A stretch of 64,000 bases of DNA from Mycoavidus sp. HKI (GCF_020023735.2 NZ_CP076444.2:1627501-1691500); one strand, 5' to 3'. Positions 53,738 to 64,000 are shown, counted from the stretch's first letter. The notes: a model not told the origin generated them from the letters alone. A program made the numbers and translations.

Positions 53738-54973
53738 ATGAATAACACGATCAATCAAATCGACGAGCCGACATTACCTATCCAATACCCTTTCCCTTTG
53801 GGTAAAAATGGAACACCACCACTGGTTATCCATTGGGCACGCGAACATCGCCCTGTTTGTCCAATTCGTTTACCCAGCGGCAGGGACGCATGGATGCTCA
53901 CCCGCAAAGATGATATAGAAAGAGTATTAAGTGATTCCAGCTTTTCACGAGACCTTACTTTTGCGGGAGCGCCACGCATGGCCGGTGAAGATATCACCAA
54001 AATCCCTGGCGGGCTTTTTAACCTTGATCCCCCTGATCATAGCCGAGTTCGCCAGGTACTCAAACGCTTTTATACACCAGCTGGTACTGAGCGGCATCGC
54101 CCTTTAGTGGAGCAACACGCCAAACGATTGCTCGATGCGATGGAGCAGGGACCCAAGCCGACTGATTTAGTGGAAGCTTATTTGGGGGCGCTACCATTGC
54201 AGGCAAGTGTGGACATCCTTCACATACCCGTTGAACACCAAAAAACTTACTTGCAATACTTCCAAGCTCAGACAGGTTTATCCACTGATCTTATGGCGAC
54301 TCCAGAAGATATCAGCATTGCTACTGACAAAATTAAAGAATTTGCTGAGGCCATCATCGAAACTAGGCGCTTAACCGACAATTCTAACGTTGATGATTCG
54401 ACTGGCGCTCTCATTAGTGCTCGAAAAGAGGGCGTGATTAGTGAAGCAGAATTAGTCGGCACCATCTGCTATCTGCTTATTACGGGCTCTGACTCACTGG
54501 TTGCTCCAATGAGCACCGGCACTTTGACTTTAATGCTAAACCGCGAGCAAGTACTTGAATGCCTCAAGAACCCTGCGCTGTGGCCCAAGGCAGTGGAAGA
54601 GGTGATACGCTATCACCACAATAGTGTGCTGGGTCTGCCTAGAGTTGCTTTAGAAGACATCACTATGCACGATGTAGTTATTCGTAAAAACGATGCTGTT
54701 TGTCTACCAATGCTCGGAGCCACATGGGACCCCAAACATTATCCGGAACCCCATAAATTTGACATTCACCGCACCACAAATGCTTCGATTACCTTCGGTC
54801 ACGGCGTCCATTTCTGTTTAGGTGCTTCGTTAGCGCGGATGTTCTTGCAGGTTGCTTTTTCTGCGTTGTTTACGCGTTTTCCAGATTTGTCTCTTGCTAT
54901 TCCAGAGCGAGAGATCCCGTGGGACGATGCGACGATGTTTATCAAGCCACGTAGTCTACCGGTCTCCTGGTAA
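53738..54973 (+). CDS. Cytochrome P450 (soluble bacterial class I)
   Basis: A 411-residue haem monooxygenase from the ATG at 53738, preceded by GCAGGAG; the longer frame to 53636 is unlikely. The I-helix oxygen-activation segment is LLITGSDSLVAPM, with serine in place of the usual threonine. The K-helix ExxR is EEVIRYHHN. The haem loop is FGHGVHFCLGASLARM with the cysteine ligand near residue 360. No membrane anchor. It resembles actinobacterial-type P450s of biosynthetic clusters. It ends 190 bp before the FkbH-type NRPS gene on the same strand and probably hydroxylates that peptide or its building block. A redox partner is not encoded nearby. Confidence 0.92.
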   Translation: MNNTINQIDEPTLPIQYPFPLGKNGTPPLVIHWAREHRPVCPIRLPSGRDAWMLTRKDDIERVLSDSSFSRDLTFAGAPRMAGEDITKIPGGLFNLDPPDHSRVRQVLKRFYTPAGTERHRPLVEQHAKRLLDAMEQGPKPTDLVEAYLGALPLQASVDILHIPVEHQKTYLQYFQAQTGLSTDLMATPEDISIATDKIKEFAEAIIETRRLTDNSNVDDSTGALISARKEGVISEAELVGTICYLLITGSDSLVAPMSTGTLTLMLNREQVLECLKNPALWPKAVEEVIRYHHNSVLGLPRVALEDITMHDVVIRKNDAVCLPMLGATWDPKHYPEPHKFDIHRTTNASITFGHGVHFCLGASLARMFLQVAFSALFTRFPDLSLAIPEREIPWDDATMFIKPRSLPVSW

Positions 54974-55165
54974 ATCAATGAAGAGCTAACAGGCAGCATT
55001 CCGCGAACAAGTGGGATGCAAATAATTTTGTTCAAGCCTGTAAAACAATAAAGAGAATCAAGATTTAGAGCAAACTTGGTTCCTGTTCGATTAACAGCTT
55101 TTCCCCGGTCGTTATCTAAACTAGCAAGCGACCTGCGTGCAAGGCTATCCTAAATAGGTTTTTTT

Positions 55166-58100
55166 ATGTTGGTGACGTCTATGTTTACAGCTGATTATTT
55201 GCGCGCTCCGCTGCGACATCTGCTAGATATATTTTCACCAGATACGCCTTTAGAAATCAGCTATGGCGATGTTATACCTAAACTGGCCGCTTTAAAAACG
55301 GGTTTGCAAGCACTGCCAGATACCTTGATCGTCCTCGTTAGAATCAAAGATTTGGTTGCATCTATAGAAGAAGGGGCCGTATTACAAGTTAACCTTGATG
55401 CGTTTGCCAATATTCTCTATGAGGTTAAAAGCAATACTTTGCCCATCATCGTTGCGCTATGTCCTAGCTACTATGAAAGTCCTCTGCAACAAAGCAAAGC
55501 ACTGCAAGCCGAGCAGAAGCTCGCCGATCAACTTAAAGAGCACTGTAGCGCATTCATCACTTTGGAGGATATTCAGCAGCATTACTTTACGCTAACAGAT
55601 ATCCAAGATCCCATTAACGAAATCCCTTATCACATACCGTATCAGCCACAATTTTATGTAGGACTGGCTTGCCTGCTGGCGAGACGCTATCATTTCATTA
55701 AAACCAAACCTCATAAAGTCATCGCGGTGGATTGCGACGATACCCTATGGACGGGTACGGCTGCTTCTGTCGGGATAGAGGGTATACGCTTTGAGTCTCA
55801 TAACTTAGCCTTACAATCCCACCTAGTTGAACAATACAAGGCCGGTGTGCTCATCTGCTTGGTTAGTCAAAATGACCCTGAAATCATCTTTCAGGTGTTT
55901 GAAAATCGCCAAAAAGAAATGGTGCTCAACCGCTCCCACATTGCAGCGTACAAAATTAACTATGGGCTTAAATCCGATAATTTAGAGATGCTTGCTCAGG
56001 AATTTGAGAACATGGAGCTGGGCCGGTTTATCTTTATTGATGATTCTGCCCAAGAATGTGCGCAAATCAAATATGCACTGCCCATGGTTTCAGTTATCCA
56101 AATGCCGCAGCAGTTACCGGAATTCGAAAAATTATTCCAACATGTTTGGGCGCTGGACCGTGGCAAGGCGACTGAAGCAGATCAACAACGTACTCAGTTT
56201 TATCAAAATAATGCTATCAGAGATCAGTTACTGACTCAATCTAAGAGCCACCATCAAAGCTATTCGCAATTTATTCAAACACTTAACTTAAGCAGCGTCA
56301 TTGAACCTGCAACGACGTCCAAACACTATGACAGAATTGCCCAATTAACGGAGAACTGCACCCAATTCAACTTGACGGGGCACGTCAAGATATCCGCAAG
56401 CAGCATTAAAACCTATTTGTCAAAACCTCTGGCTCGAGGTTGGATGATGGAGGTTGAAGATAAATTTGGCAAATATGGCCTCGTTTGCGCAGCGATAGGC
56501 CAGTTCGCCCAAAATATATTTATCTGTGAAGAATTTTTTGTAAGCTGTCGTGGTTTTAAGAAGGAGCTTGAATATAAATTTATCCAACATATTGCTCATG
56601 AGGTTTCATCTCGAGCGAATATTTTTCAGTTACCTTTCCAAGCCACAGAAAGGAATATTCCTGCAAAAAAATTTCTGGATATATTATTTGAAGCAGCAGG
56701 TATAGAGACAGATGAACAGAATTTCATTTTCAATGTACTCGCATTAACCAAAATTAATCCTGCCGCATTAACAGAGCAGGCGATTGCACAAACACACTCT
56801 GCTAAGGTAAATCATTCTATCAATGGATATAAGAAAGCAGACTATGCACAGCTGGCTGATTGGACATCTACGCTTGAACCTCTCTTAGACCAATATTTTA
56901 TTGGCAAAGAAGTGCTGTCTGATATTTCAAAAATAGACCTCGAAGAAGGTATTCATTACCTCTGTAAAAAATTATTGTCATTGGATCAGATGAAACCTGA
57001 GGCGGCTTTGATTTTTCAGGGATTAAACTCCCTGAAAGCAACACAACTCGCTTACTTTTTATATCAGCAATACAAAATAAAGCTTGCTATATCCTTTTTG
57101 TTGAGCGAGCAGCTGACTGTGCAATCACTGGTTCAGACACTTAGGCGGCAAGCTAACATTAACTTATCAGATGTGGCTACAGTACCTGAAATAAGCGGGG
57201 CTATTATTCCTGCTTCTTTTCAGCAAAGAAGACTGTGGCTGAATGAGCAAAATCATGCAGAGCGCTCCTTTGATAACCACATGGTGATTCCTTTTGTAAG
57301 TTCACCTTTTAACATTGAACCTTTACAACAAGCCTGTCAAATTTTGCTCAATCGGCATGAAGTGTTTAGAACGGGGTTGAGTGCCTCTAGCCAACATATT
57401 GTATCGCAACATATCTTCCCCTCCGACCAGGTTAAATTGGATTTTGAGATATTGACTTTGGAAAAATCTGCTGATCTTGGCACGATTATTCGCAAAGTTG
57501 CACGCGAACCTTTCGCTCTTGAAATACCGCCTTTGATTCGTTTTAAAGTGCTTAAAACAGATTCGCATTATTACTTTGCAATCTGTGCTCACCATATTAT
57601 TTTTGATGCGCTGTCCTTAAATATCATCGTTAATGAATTATCTGAATTTTTGCGTCCGTTTGCATGCCAGTCATCAGCAGCACTCGATCCCTCCCCTACC
57701 CAATACAGTCATTTGGTTGCTGAGCAGCAGCAAAAATATGGTGAAAGGTACCAAACAGAAGCATTAGACTACTGGCTCAAACAATTAGAGAACACAGAAG
57801 TTGCTCAATTTCCCCCTGATAACGCGCTGGAAACATCTCTCACCTCTTTAAGCGCGCGTCATGAATTTACTATACCGAAAGATCTGCATATCAAATTAGT
57901 TCATGCAGCCTGTACTATGGGAGTGACGGTCAACAGTTTGATGTTTTCTGCCTATAGCTTCTTAGTAGGAACGTACGCCAATCAAAATCATTTTGTTATT
58001 CTGACAGCCGCATCTGGCAGAGAAGAAGACCCTTCTTTTCAAAATACGGTAGGATTTTTTATTAATTTAATGCCTTTAGCCGTGCATCTGAAAGAAGACA

Positions 58101-58718
58101 TGAGTTTCATTGAGTATGTTAAAACCAACCAAACTGCTCTTTTGAGAAGCTTGAAATATCAACAAATTCTCTTTGAGAAATTGCAGCAGCAGCTTCAGCA
58201 AAACGGCATCTCGTCTCCTCTGAAAAATCCTGCATTTATTTATCAAAACTACCCCATGGCCACTCTGACGCTGGGTGACGAGGTAGCAAGTTTAGTCCCG
58301 CCAATATCTTCTACTCTATATGACTTACGAGAAACCACTCGCTTTGGAGACTTCACCTTGTTTGTTCGGGAGACCCCCGACAGCCTTTTAGGCATGATTG
58401 AATATGCAAAGGCGAGTTACTCCACAAAACTGATTTCTCAAATTACACGGAATTTTCTCTATCTCTTGGAAGGGATTTGCCAAGAGCCCATGAAAAAAAT
58501 CCACCATATGACTTGTATTTGCGAAAAACAAAAAAAATATTTATTTAACTTAAGGCAAATACCAAGTTCCAGTGACGATAATCGAGGCTTGATCGCCCTT
58601 TTTCGGGAACGGGTTATCAAACAAGGTGATCAGCCAGCAGTTTGTCATGGTGAACGTACATTGAGCTACTACGAGCTTAACCAACAATCTGACTCCTTGG
58701 CGCTCACTCTGCTAGAGC
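55166..58718 (+). pseudogene. IS-split NRPS, 5' part: FkbH-like loader, carrier, condensation, start of adenylation
   Basis: Domain order by residue: N-terminal FkbH region 1-170; HAD phosphatase-like domain from about 180 with VIAVDCDDTLWTG and FIFIDDSAQECAQI; acyltransferase-like domain about 380-530 with QLTENCTQFNLTG. Carrier domain near 617 (FQGLNSLKATQ); C domain about 690-1115 with HHIIFDALS at about 808; start of the A domain to 1184. FkbH-type proteins make a glyceryl thioester from 1,3-bisphosphoglycerate on a carrier protein, so the first unit is probably glycerate-derived. The frame is cut by the IS at 58719 and ends in it at 58741. With 60141-62519 it forms one 1976-residue gene. 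Confidence 0.9.
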
Positions 58719-60132
58719 CATGTCCTTACACACAACTATAAACAGCCAAGTACAATAAACCTTTAAAAGAAAGAGATGACAGGCAGAGATGAGCTGGGCA
58801 GCGAAAGAATTTAAGACAGTAGATTTAGGTGACAAGCGGTTAAACAAGAGGCTGATGTTGCTTGCAGAGCGTCTTGGGGAAAAGCCGACGGCGAGTCTGC
58901 CTGGGGCATGTAAAGGGTGGGCGGAAACCCAGGGGGCGTATCGATTTTTATCTCAAGAGGATATAGGTTGGGAGTCTATTTTAGAGCCGCACTGGTCCTG
59001 TTCGCGTGCGCGCTTACAAGAGCAGCGTACCGTTTTGTGCATCCAAGACACCACGGAACTGAACTTCAACGGACAATCGATAGAAGGCTTGGGTCCCCTG
59101 TGTTACGAAGCGCAACGAGGTATGTACCTGCACCCGACGTATGCGGTATCGTTGGAGCGTGAACCGTTAGGCGTATTAGATGCGTGGATGTGGGCACGTG
59201 CATCCAAAGAAGACGTAGAGAATCGGTCTGGGATCAAGGAAAGTATACGCTGGATCGAAGGGTATAGCCGACTGGCAGAACTCTCAGCCGAGTTACCCGA
59301 GACACGTTTGGTGTATATGGCAGACCGTGAATCCGACATGCTAGAACTGATATGCAAAGCCTCCGAACTGGGGAATCCGGTGGATTGGTTAATTCGCTCG
59401 TGTCACAACCGGGTGCTACCAGATGGTGCTCGCCTGTGGGAGGCAGTCGGTGCGCAGGCAGCGGTAGGCGAATTGCATTTTATGATGCCCTCACGGCATG
59501 GCCAAAAGGCTCGAGCGGTACGTCAGCAAGTCAGAATGAAACGCGTTGTCCTTGATGATAGAAAGGGCTCCCCGTTAGAAGTGACCTGCGTAATAGCCCA
59601 AGAAGTGGAGGTACCGTCTGGCTGTAAGCCTGTGGAGTGGCGCTTGCTCACTAATCGCGTGGTACTTGATTTCGACGCAGCAGTGGAGTTGATTGACTGG
59701 TATCGGGCTCGCTGGGAGATTGAGATGTTCTTCCACGTTCTCAAAAACGGCTGTCGCGTCGAGGCGCTGCAACTAGGGGCTATCGAAAAGTTAGAGAGGG
59801 CGCTGGCGGTCTATATGGTGGTGGCTTGGCGAATCGCTCGCTTGATGAGACTAGGCCGTACTTGCCCTGATCTGGAAGCAGAACTGCTGTTTGAGCCAGA
59901 GGAATGGCAAGCCGCGTATCTTCTCATGAAAAAACCTGTGCCAAAAAAGACGCCTCGACTCAATGAAGTAGTGCGGCTTATTGCGATGTTGGGTGGATTC
60001 TTAGGCCGAAAAGGGGATGGCGAGCCCGGCGTAAAAACCATCTGGCAAGGATTACAGCAGGTTACTGCCTTTGCTCAGGGTCTACGCTGGGCGCGCCAAA
60101 ACCAGATATTTTGAGTTGTGTATAAGGATATG
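58719..60132 (+). mobile_element. IS50/Tn5-like insertion sequence, copy 2
   Basis: 1414 bp, same ends, orientation, length and encoded transposase as the copy at 4923-6336. It is flanked by a perfect 9-bp duplication TGCTAGAGC at 58710-58718 and 60133-60141. Each copy has its own target repeat, so they are independent insertions, not the arms of a composite transposon. Confidence 0.95.
58789..60114 (+). CDS. IS50/Tn5-like transposase, second copy
   Basis: Residue-for-residue the same 441-residue protein as at 4993-6318, with the DDE residues in CIQDTTELNF, YMADRESDM and WYRARWEIEMFF. The identity argues that the two insertions are recent and that the element is active in this genome. Confidence 0.93.
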   Translation: MSWAAKEFKTVDLGDKRLNKRLMLLAERLGEKPTASLPGACKGWAETQGAYRFLSQEDIGWESILEPHWSCSRARLQEQRTVLCIQDTTELNFNGQSIEGLGPLCYEAQRGMYLHPTYAVSLEREPLGVLDAWMWARASKEDVENRSGIKESIRWIEGYSRLAELSAELPETRLVYMADRESDMLELICKASELGNPVDWLIRSCHNRVLPDGARLWEAVGAQAAVGELHFMMPSRHGQKARAVRQQVRMKRVVLDDRKGSPLEVTCVIAQEVEVPSGCKPVEWRLLTNRVVLDFDAAVELIDWYRARWEIEMFFHVLKNGCRVEALQLGAIEKLERALAVYMVVAWRIARLMRLGRTCPDLEAELLFEPEEWQAAYLLMKKPVPKKTPRLNEVVRLIAMLGGFLGRKGDGEPGVKTIWQGLQQVTAFAQGLRWARQNQIF

Positions 60133-62519
60133 TGCTAGAGCAAGGGATTCAAGAAAATGATTTGGTCGGCATCTATGCCGGCAGAAGTCTGGAATTTGTG
60201 GTTGCAATTCTGGCTATTCTTAAAGCGGGCGCAGCCTATGTGCCCATTCCATCGGATTATCCAACTGAACGTCAAAAATATATTATTGAGGATGCTAGGC
60301 TGCGCGTTTTACTCCACGACAAACCTGACCTAATCGCACCTGATTCTTTTAGAGTTACTTTGCTCAATATCCAGAAGGCTATTCACTTCCCTTCTTTGGA
60401 CTGCACTTTTCCTGAAACAACAGCCAGTCACCTAGCCTACCTGATGTATACCTCTGGTTCGACTGGAGCGCCCAAAGGGATAGAAATTAGACAGCAAGGG
60501 ATTATGCGTTTAGTTGTGGCGCCCAATTACATTGAATTTGGTCCTAAAGATAGCATCGCTTTTGCCTCCAACCCGGCGTTTGATGCAGCCACCTTTGAGA
60601 TTTTTGGCGCACTTTTAAACGGGGCGCGTTTAGTCGTTTTCGACAAAAACGAAATATCGGATATGGATCGGTTGGAACAGAAGCTTATTGAGGAACGTAT
60701 CACCATTCTATGGTTAACGGCTGGTTTATTTCACCATTACGCCAACAATCGACCTTCATTGTTTAGACAACTAAACTACTTATTAGCAGGCGGTGATGTA
60801 CTCAATCCGAGAGCGATTGAAAGAATCTTTGATTGTTCGCAAGGCCGTCCAAAACATATCCTCAACGGCTATGGACCTACAGAAAATACGACCTTTACTA
60901 CCGTGTACGAGATTACCGATAAACAAGCTCTTCAGAATAAATCATGGGTGCCGATAGGCAAACCCATTAACAATACAAGCTGCTATATCCTAGGTAAGTG
61001 GGGGCAACAGGTTCCTTTAGGGGCGAAAGGAGAATTGTATATCGGCGGTAAAGGTTTAGGCTGTTATCGTCATCCGGCGTTGCAAGTACAACGTTTTGTC
61101 ACGGTCTCATCAGTGACCCCCGATCTGCTTTATAAAACGGAAGATATAGTCAGATATGATTTGGACGGTAATATAGTTTATTTAGGTCGTGCAGATGACC
61201 AAATCAAGATCTCGGGCAATCTTGTTGTTTTAAGCGAAATTGAACACCATCTTATCTCTCATGAAATGGTAAAAGAGGCCGTCGTATTGGCCAAACCTCA
61301 AGCAGATAATAATAAACAACTGATTGTTTTTTATCAGGCTAAAAAATCTGGAAAGCTACCTACTGCGGAGAGTTTGCGCTTTTATTTAAGTCAACGGCTA
61401 CCTGCTTTTATGGTGCCAGCGTTTTACATTCTGCTTGATGCATTTCCTCTTAACCATAATGGAAAAGTAGACAAAAAGGCATTGCTGAAAAAAGAAATTT
61501 CCTCCCCAGCTGAAAATAAAGAAGTGGAAGTTCCTCTTACTTCTATGCAGAATCAAATTATTGCTGCCTGCCGTAGCGTTCATTCTAACATTCACTCTAT
61601 TGAACTAAATCGTACTCTCGATTTTCAAGGCTTTCACTCTCTCGACCGTATGTCTCTACGAGCTATCATTCAGCAACAATTTCCGCAGTTTAATTTTCCG
61701 CCAGCTGCATTTAACGCCAGCGTAACACCACAAGATATAGTTGATTTGATATCCGAGAGCGCGCTTGGCTGTCCCCCACCCTACTCCCCACTCCGCAAAC
61801 TAAAATCAGGGGATGAGGCTCATCCTCCGTTTGTGTTTATCCACCCAGCTAGTGGTTTTTTATTTCCTTATGAAAAATTAATCCAAGCATTGATCTCAAA
61901 TCGTACCTGCTTTGGCATTGAAGACCCAGCCCTTTCAAATCATGGGAAAATTCAAAATAGCATTCAAAATATAGCGCGCACATATCTTGAATATATTCAA
62001 AAACAGATTAAAGATCCGATTATTTTAATAGGTTATTCATTTGGCGGTATGTTATCGCTGGAGATAGCATATCAAGCAGAAATGCAAGACACTAACAACA
62101 TACGAGGCGTTTTGCTGCTAGATACTTGGATTGTTTCAAATCTAAAAAATGATGGTGTGCGAGAACAGATCAAGCAAGGTGTATTTGAACTTTATAAAGA
62201 GATTGAGCAAGAATTCCTGAAGCAGGAGCAGGTGAGTACAGACATATTGAAGCGCCTTGCACCTCGCTATAAGCAGTTACAAGAACTTGGCTTTGCCTTT
62301 AAGCCCAAGCCTTTGTCTAGAACCCCTGTGGTTTTATTCAAAGCTAGCGAATCAAAGAAGCTGTTTTCTGGCATGCACGATGAAAATAATTATTTATCCA
62401 CGGTTGTACCCAAAACCTTATTAACCAAATACAGCGTACCCGGCGAGCATATGACATTGCTGGAGAATGAAGAAAGCATAGCCGCTATTGTGCGACTTAT
62501 AGAAACATTAGAGATTTGA
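60133..62519 (+). pseudogene. IS-split NRPS, 3' part: adenylation (valine type), carrier, thioesterase
   Basis: Continues the reading frame of 55166-58718 with QGIQENDLVGIYAGRSLEFV. The A domain has LMYTSGSTGAPKGIEI, YGPTENTTF and NGKVDKKAL. The hand-aligned specificity code is DAFWLGGTFK, the known valine code. The carrier domain near restored residue 1679 has the serine in FQGFHSLDRM. A TE follows with HPASGFLFPYEKL and GYSFGGMLSLE. The last bases of the IS supply AAGG and a GTG at 60132, giving a possible separate 795-residue frame that lacks the first part of the A domain. That product would probably not activate its amino acid, although the carrier and TE domains are whole. Confidence 0.9.
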
Positions 62520-62522
62520 AGC

Positions 62523-62616
62523 TGACTGCTTTTCGCGGACACTTTTAAACTACCGAAAAGGAGTTCGTAATGCGTCAATCCAAAGCGCCGTATCCAGCGG
62601 CATTTCGTCAACAAAT
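62523..62616 (+). mobile_element. Left end of an IS3-like element
   Basis: Begins TGACTGCTTTTCGCGGACAC and continues through a ribosome site (AAAAGGAG) to an ATG at 62570 followed by MRQSKAPYPAAFRQQI. That peptide is the start of an IS3-type OrfA. After 16 codons the sequence changes to an IS5-type transposase. The same terminus, inverted, stands alone at 9298-9326. Confidence 0.65.
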
Positions 62617-63117
62617 CAAGGATAAAGACAAACTCTATGCTCTGCATGCCCCGGAAGTGGAATGCAGAGCCAAGGGCAAGGCACGTAAGCCCTACGAATT
62701 CGGTGTAAAAGTGTCGATCACGACGACTCACCAGGAAGGGCTAGTGGTTGGTGCGCGCTCGATGCCAGGCAATCCTTACGACAGTCATACGCTGGCCGAA
62801 GCGCTAGAACAGGCAGCGATCCTGAGTGATGTGACTCCAGAGGTTGCCATCGTTGATCGCGGTTACAAAGGGATCGCAATCGAGGGTGTAAAATCTATCA
62901 CTCTGGCATACGTCGGGGTATTACCCGTACGCTAAGCGCGATAATCAAGCGACGCAGTGCCATTGAGCCCACTATTGGTCATATGAAAGCGGATGGGAAA
63001 CTTGATCGAAATTGGCTCAAAGGGGCGTTAGGTCATGTTATACACGCCTTAGATCAAATAGTACGCAAAACGATTTATTCAGGACCGACTTTTAAAATTC
63101 GGAAATTTTATTTTTAA
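62570..63117 (+). pseudogene. Chimeric, frameshifted IS5-family transposase remnant
   Basis: After the IS3-type start the frame reads KDKLYALHAPEVECRAKGKA, KPYEFGVKVS and GNPYDSHTLAEALEQA, the DDE domain of IS5-family transposases with VAIVDRGYKG. Near 62888 one base appears to be missing: the expected continuation IYHSGIRRGITRTLSAIIKR then RSAIEPTIGHMKADGKLDRN lies in the next frame and runs to 63117. Both ends of the original transposase are gone. It is a junction of two element remnants and is non-functional. Confidence 0.8.
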
Positions 63118-63130
63118 TGAAACAAGATTT

Positions 63131-64000
63131 ATGTTTAGCCCAATTTCAAGTTCGATCAATGCGCATTATCCGGCAGCACAAAAATCCACCGAATCTGGTT
63201 TTCTCTCGCTTCCGCTGGAGGTTCGAGAACAAATAGAAAACCATCTGGTTTTTTCGAACCGGCAGAATTTGTTTAAAGCCTTAACGACAGTGACTCGTGA
63301 TGGTGAACTGATAGATTCCCCCGCACTGAAATTACACTTAATCAAAGAGAGGATTCAAACTGAATATCAACGCTCTTTAATCCGCCCAGACGAAGAATTA
63401 AAACAATTTGCATTAGTTCAATTGCAAAAGCTTTCTGACTCAGCGCAACTCGATAAGGTAGTAGAGAAATTTAGACTTTTTGAGCTGGTATGCGTTGTTA
63501 ACAACCCAAAAATATTTGCGCTTTTACGAGACAGCGTTCAGCAAGATGTCCAGCTAAAAGAAAAGTTATTGCACTGGGTAGAGCGATCTAAAGCAGAAGA
63601 GGTGCAGGCGATAGCGGCTAATGCACTGACGTTGCTGGTTAAAGCAGGCGTGCAATTCAATCATAAAGACCTCAAAGGAATCCGCGTGCCTGGCGCAGAT
63701 TTAAGTTATGGGGTATTCGATTCAGCCCAATTACAGGAATCGGATTTGAGCGGAGTCAATTTTAGTGGAAGCTGGCTGCGTCAGGCGAATTTAAGCGCAG
63801 CCAAAATGGCAGGGGTACGGTTTGGCGAATGGCCTTATCTCCAAGAAAAGAGTTCAGTCAATTCCTGCGTGTATTCGCCGGATGGGAAGGCATGTGCAGT
63901 AGGCCTCGGAGACGGCACGATCAGCATCTACGACACTTCGAGCTGGGAGAAAATTTGCACCTTACACGGGCATACCGGCGACGTTAAGAGCGTGACGTAT
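63131..64000 (+). CDS. Pentapeptide-repeat and WD40-repeat protein, 5' part (runs off the window)
   Basis: Open for 290 codons from an ATG at 63131 to the window edge. The N terminus is serine-rich (MFSPISSSINAHYPAAQKST) and is followed by LSLPLEVREQIENHLVFSNR, which resembles an F-box-like start (LPxEVxxxIxxHL). A helical region runs to about residue 170. Pentapeptide repeats then follow at about 178-228 (VPGADLSYGVF, LQESDLSGVNFSGSWLRQAN). From about 240 come WD40 units (VNSCVYSPDGKACAVGLGDG, TISIYD, LHGHTGDVKSVTY). There is no signal peptide. Such combinations are protein-interaction scaffolds. In a fungus-associated bacterium an effector is conceivable, but that is speculation. Confidence 0.8.
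   Translation, partial: MFSPISSSINAHYPAAQKSTESGFLSLPLEVREQIENHLVFSNRQNLFKALTTVTRDGELIDSPALKLHLIKERIQTEYQRSLIRPDEELKQFALVQLQKLSDSAQLDKVVEKFRLFELVCVVNNPKIFALLRDSVQQDVQLKEKLLHWVERSKAEEVQAIAANALTLLVKAGVQFNHKDLKGIRVPGADLSYGVFDSAQLQESDLSGVNFSGSWLRQANLSAAKMAGVRFGEWPYLQEKSSVNSCVYSPDGKACAVGLGDGTISIYDTSSWEKICTLHGHTGDVKSVTY

Overview
The window reads as a chromosomal segment of a beta-proteobacterium of the Burkholderiaceae. The evidence is a glyA/nrdR block beside tolQ-tolR-tolA-tolB-pal-cpoB and tRNA-Lys, a waaC/waaA lipid A-core pair, and GT/Wzm-Wzt O-antigen genes. The heavy load of insertion sequences, many broken genes, AT-rich accessory stretches, large NRPS genes and a pentapeptide/WD40 protein make a fungus-associated endosymbiont (Mycoavidus/Glomeribacter/Mycetohabitans type) my best guess. 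That assignment is an inference; no marker gene was searched.

Layout. 1-4035: core LPS and sugar metabolism (waaA fragment, waaC, phosphomannomutase/phosphoglucomutase, galE). 4045-9178: an accessory locus with two divergent paralogues. They are membrane-anchored coiled-coil stalk proteins with different C-terminal heads, and one of them is split by an IS50/Tn5-like element with a perfect 9-bp target duplication. 9298-21086: an O-antigen operon on the minus strand (sugar epimerase, WecA-like initiator, WbpM-like dehydratase, Wzm/Wzt ABC exporter, UDP-galactopyranose mutase, four glycosyltransferases) ending in an hldE fragment cut by an IS end. The likely product is a galactofuranose-containing O-polysaccharide. 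21194-28840: nrdR, glyA, an SDR and the complete tol-pal operon.

28853-34221: tRNA-Lys with a near-consensus promoter, followed by two successive integration remnants. Each carries a tRNA 3' end, a hairpin and an integrase 3' end. A protein with six 45-bp repeats, a related lipoprotein and a complete IS1634-type element also lie here.

34227-51518: a single 5763-residue NRPS with five C-A-T modules and a terminal thioesterase. All five C domains carry the N-terminal signature HH(L)xxxxGD known from dual epimerisation/condensation domains, and two of the A domains read as threonine-activating. This gene is flanked by direct repeats of about 240 bp and by copies of the repeat-protein/lipoprotein family, so it looks like an island.

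51519-62519: IS66 and IS3 remnants, a hypothetical protein, a cytochrome P450, and a second NRPS. The second NRPS is built as FkbH-like HAD loader, carrier, condensation, valine-type adenylation, carrier and thioesterase. It has been cut in its A domain by a second, same-length and apparently identical copy of the IS50-like element; removing the element and one 9-bp repeat restores one 1976-residue frame. 62523-64000: a chimeric IS3/IS5 remnant and the 5' part of a pentapeptide-repeat/WD40 gene.

The most interesting material is the pair of NRPS genes with the P450 (an unfamiliar glycerate/valine plus D-residue-rich peptide system, half of it broken by an IS) and the divergent stalk-protein pair with exchanged heads.
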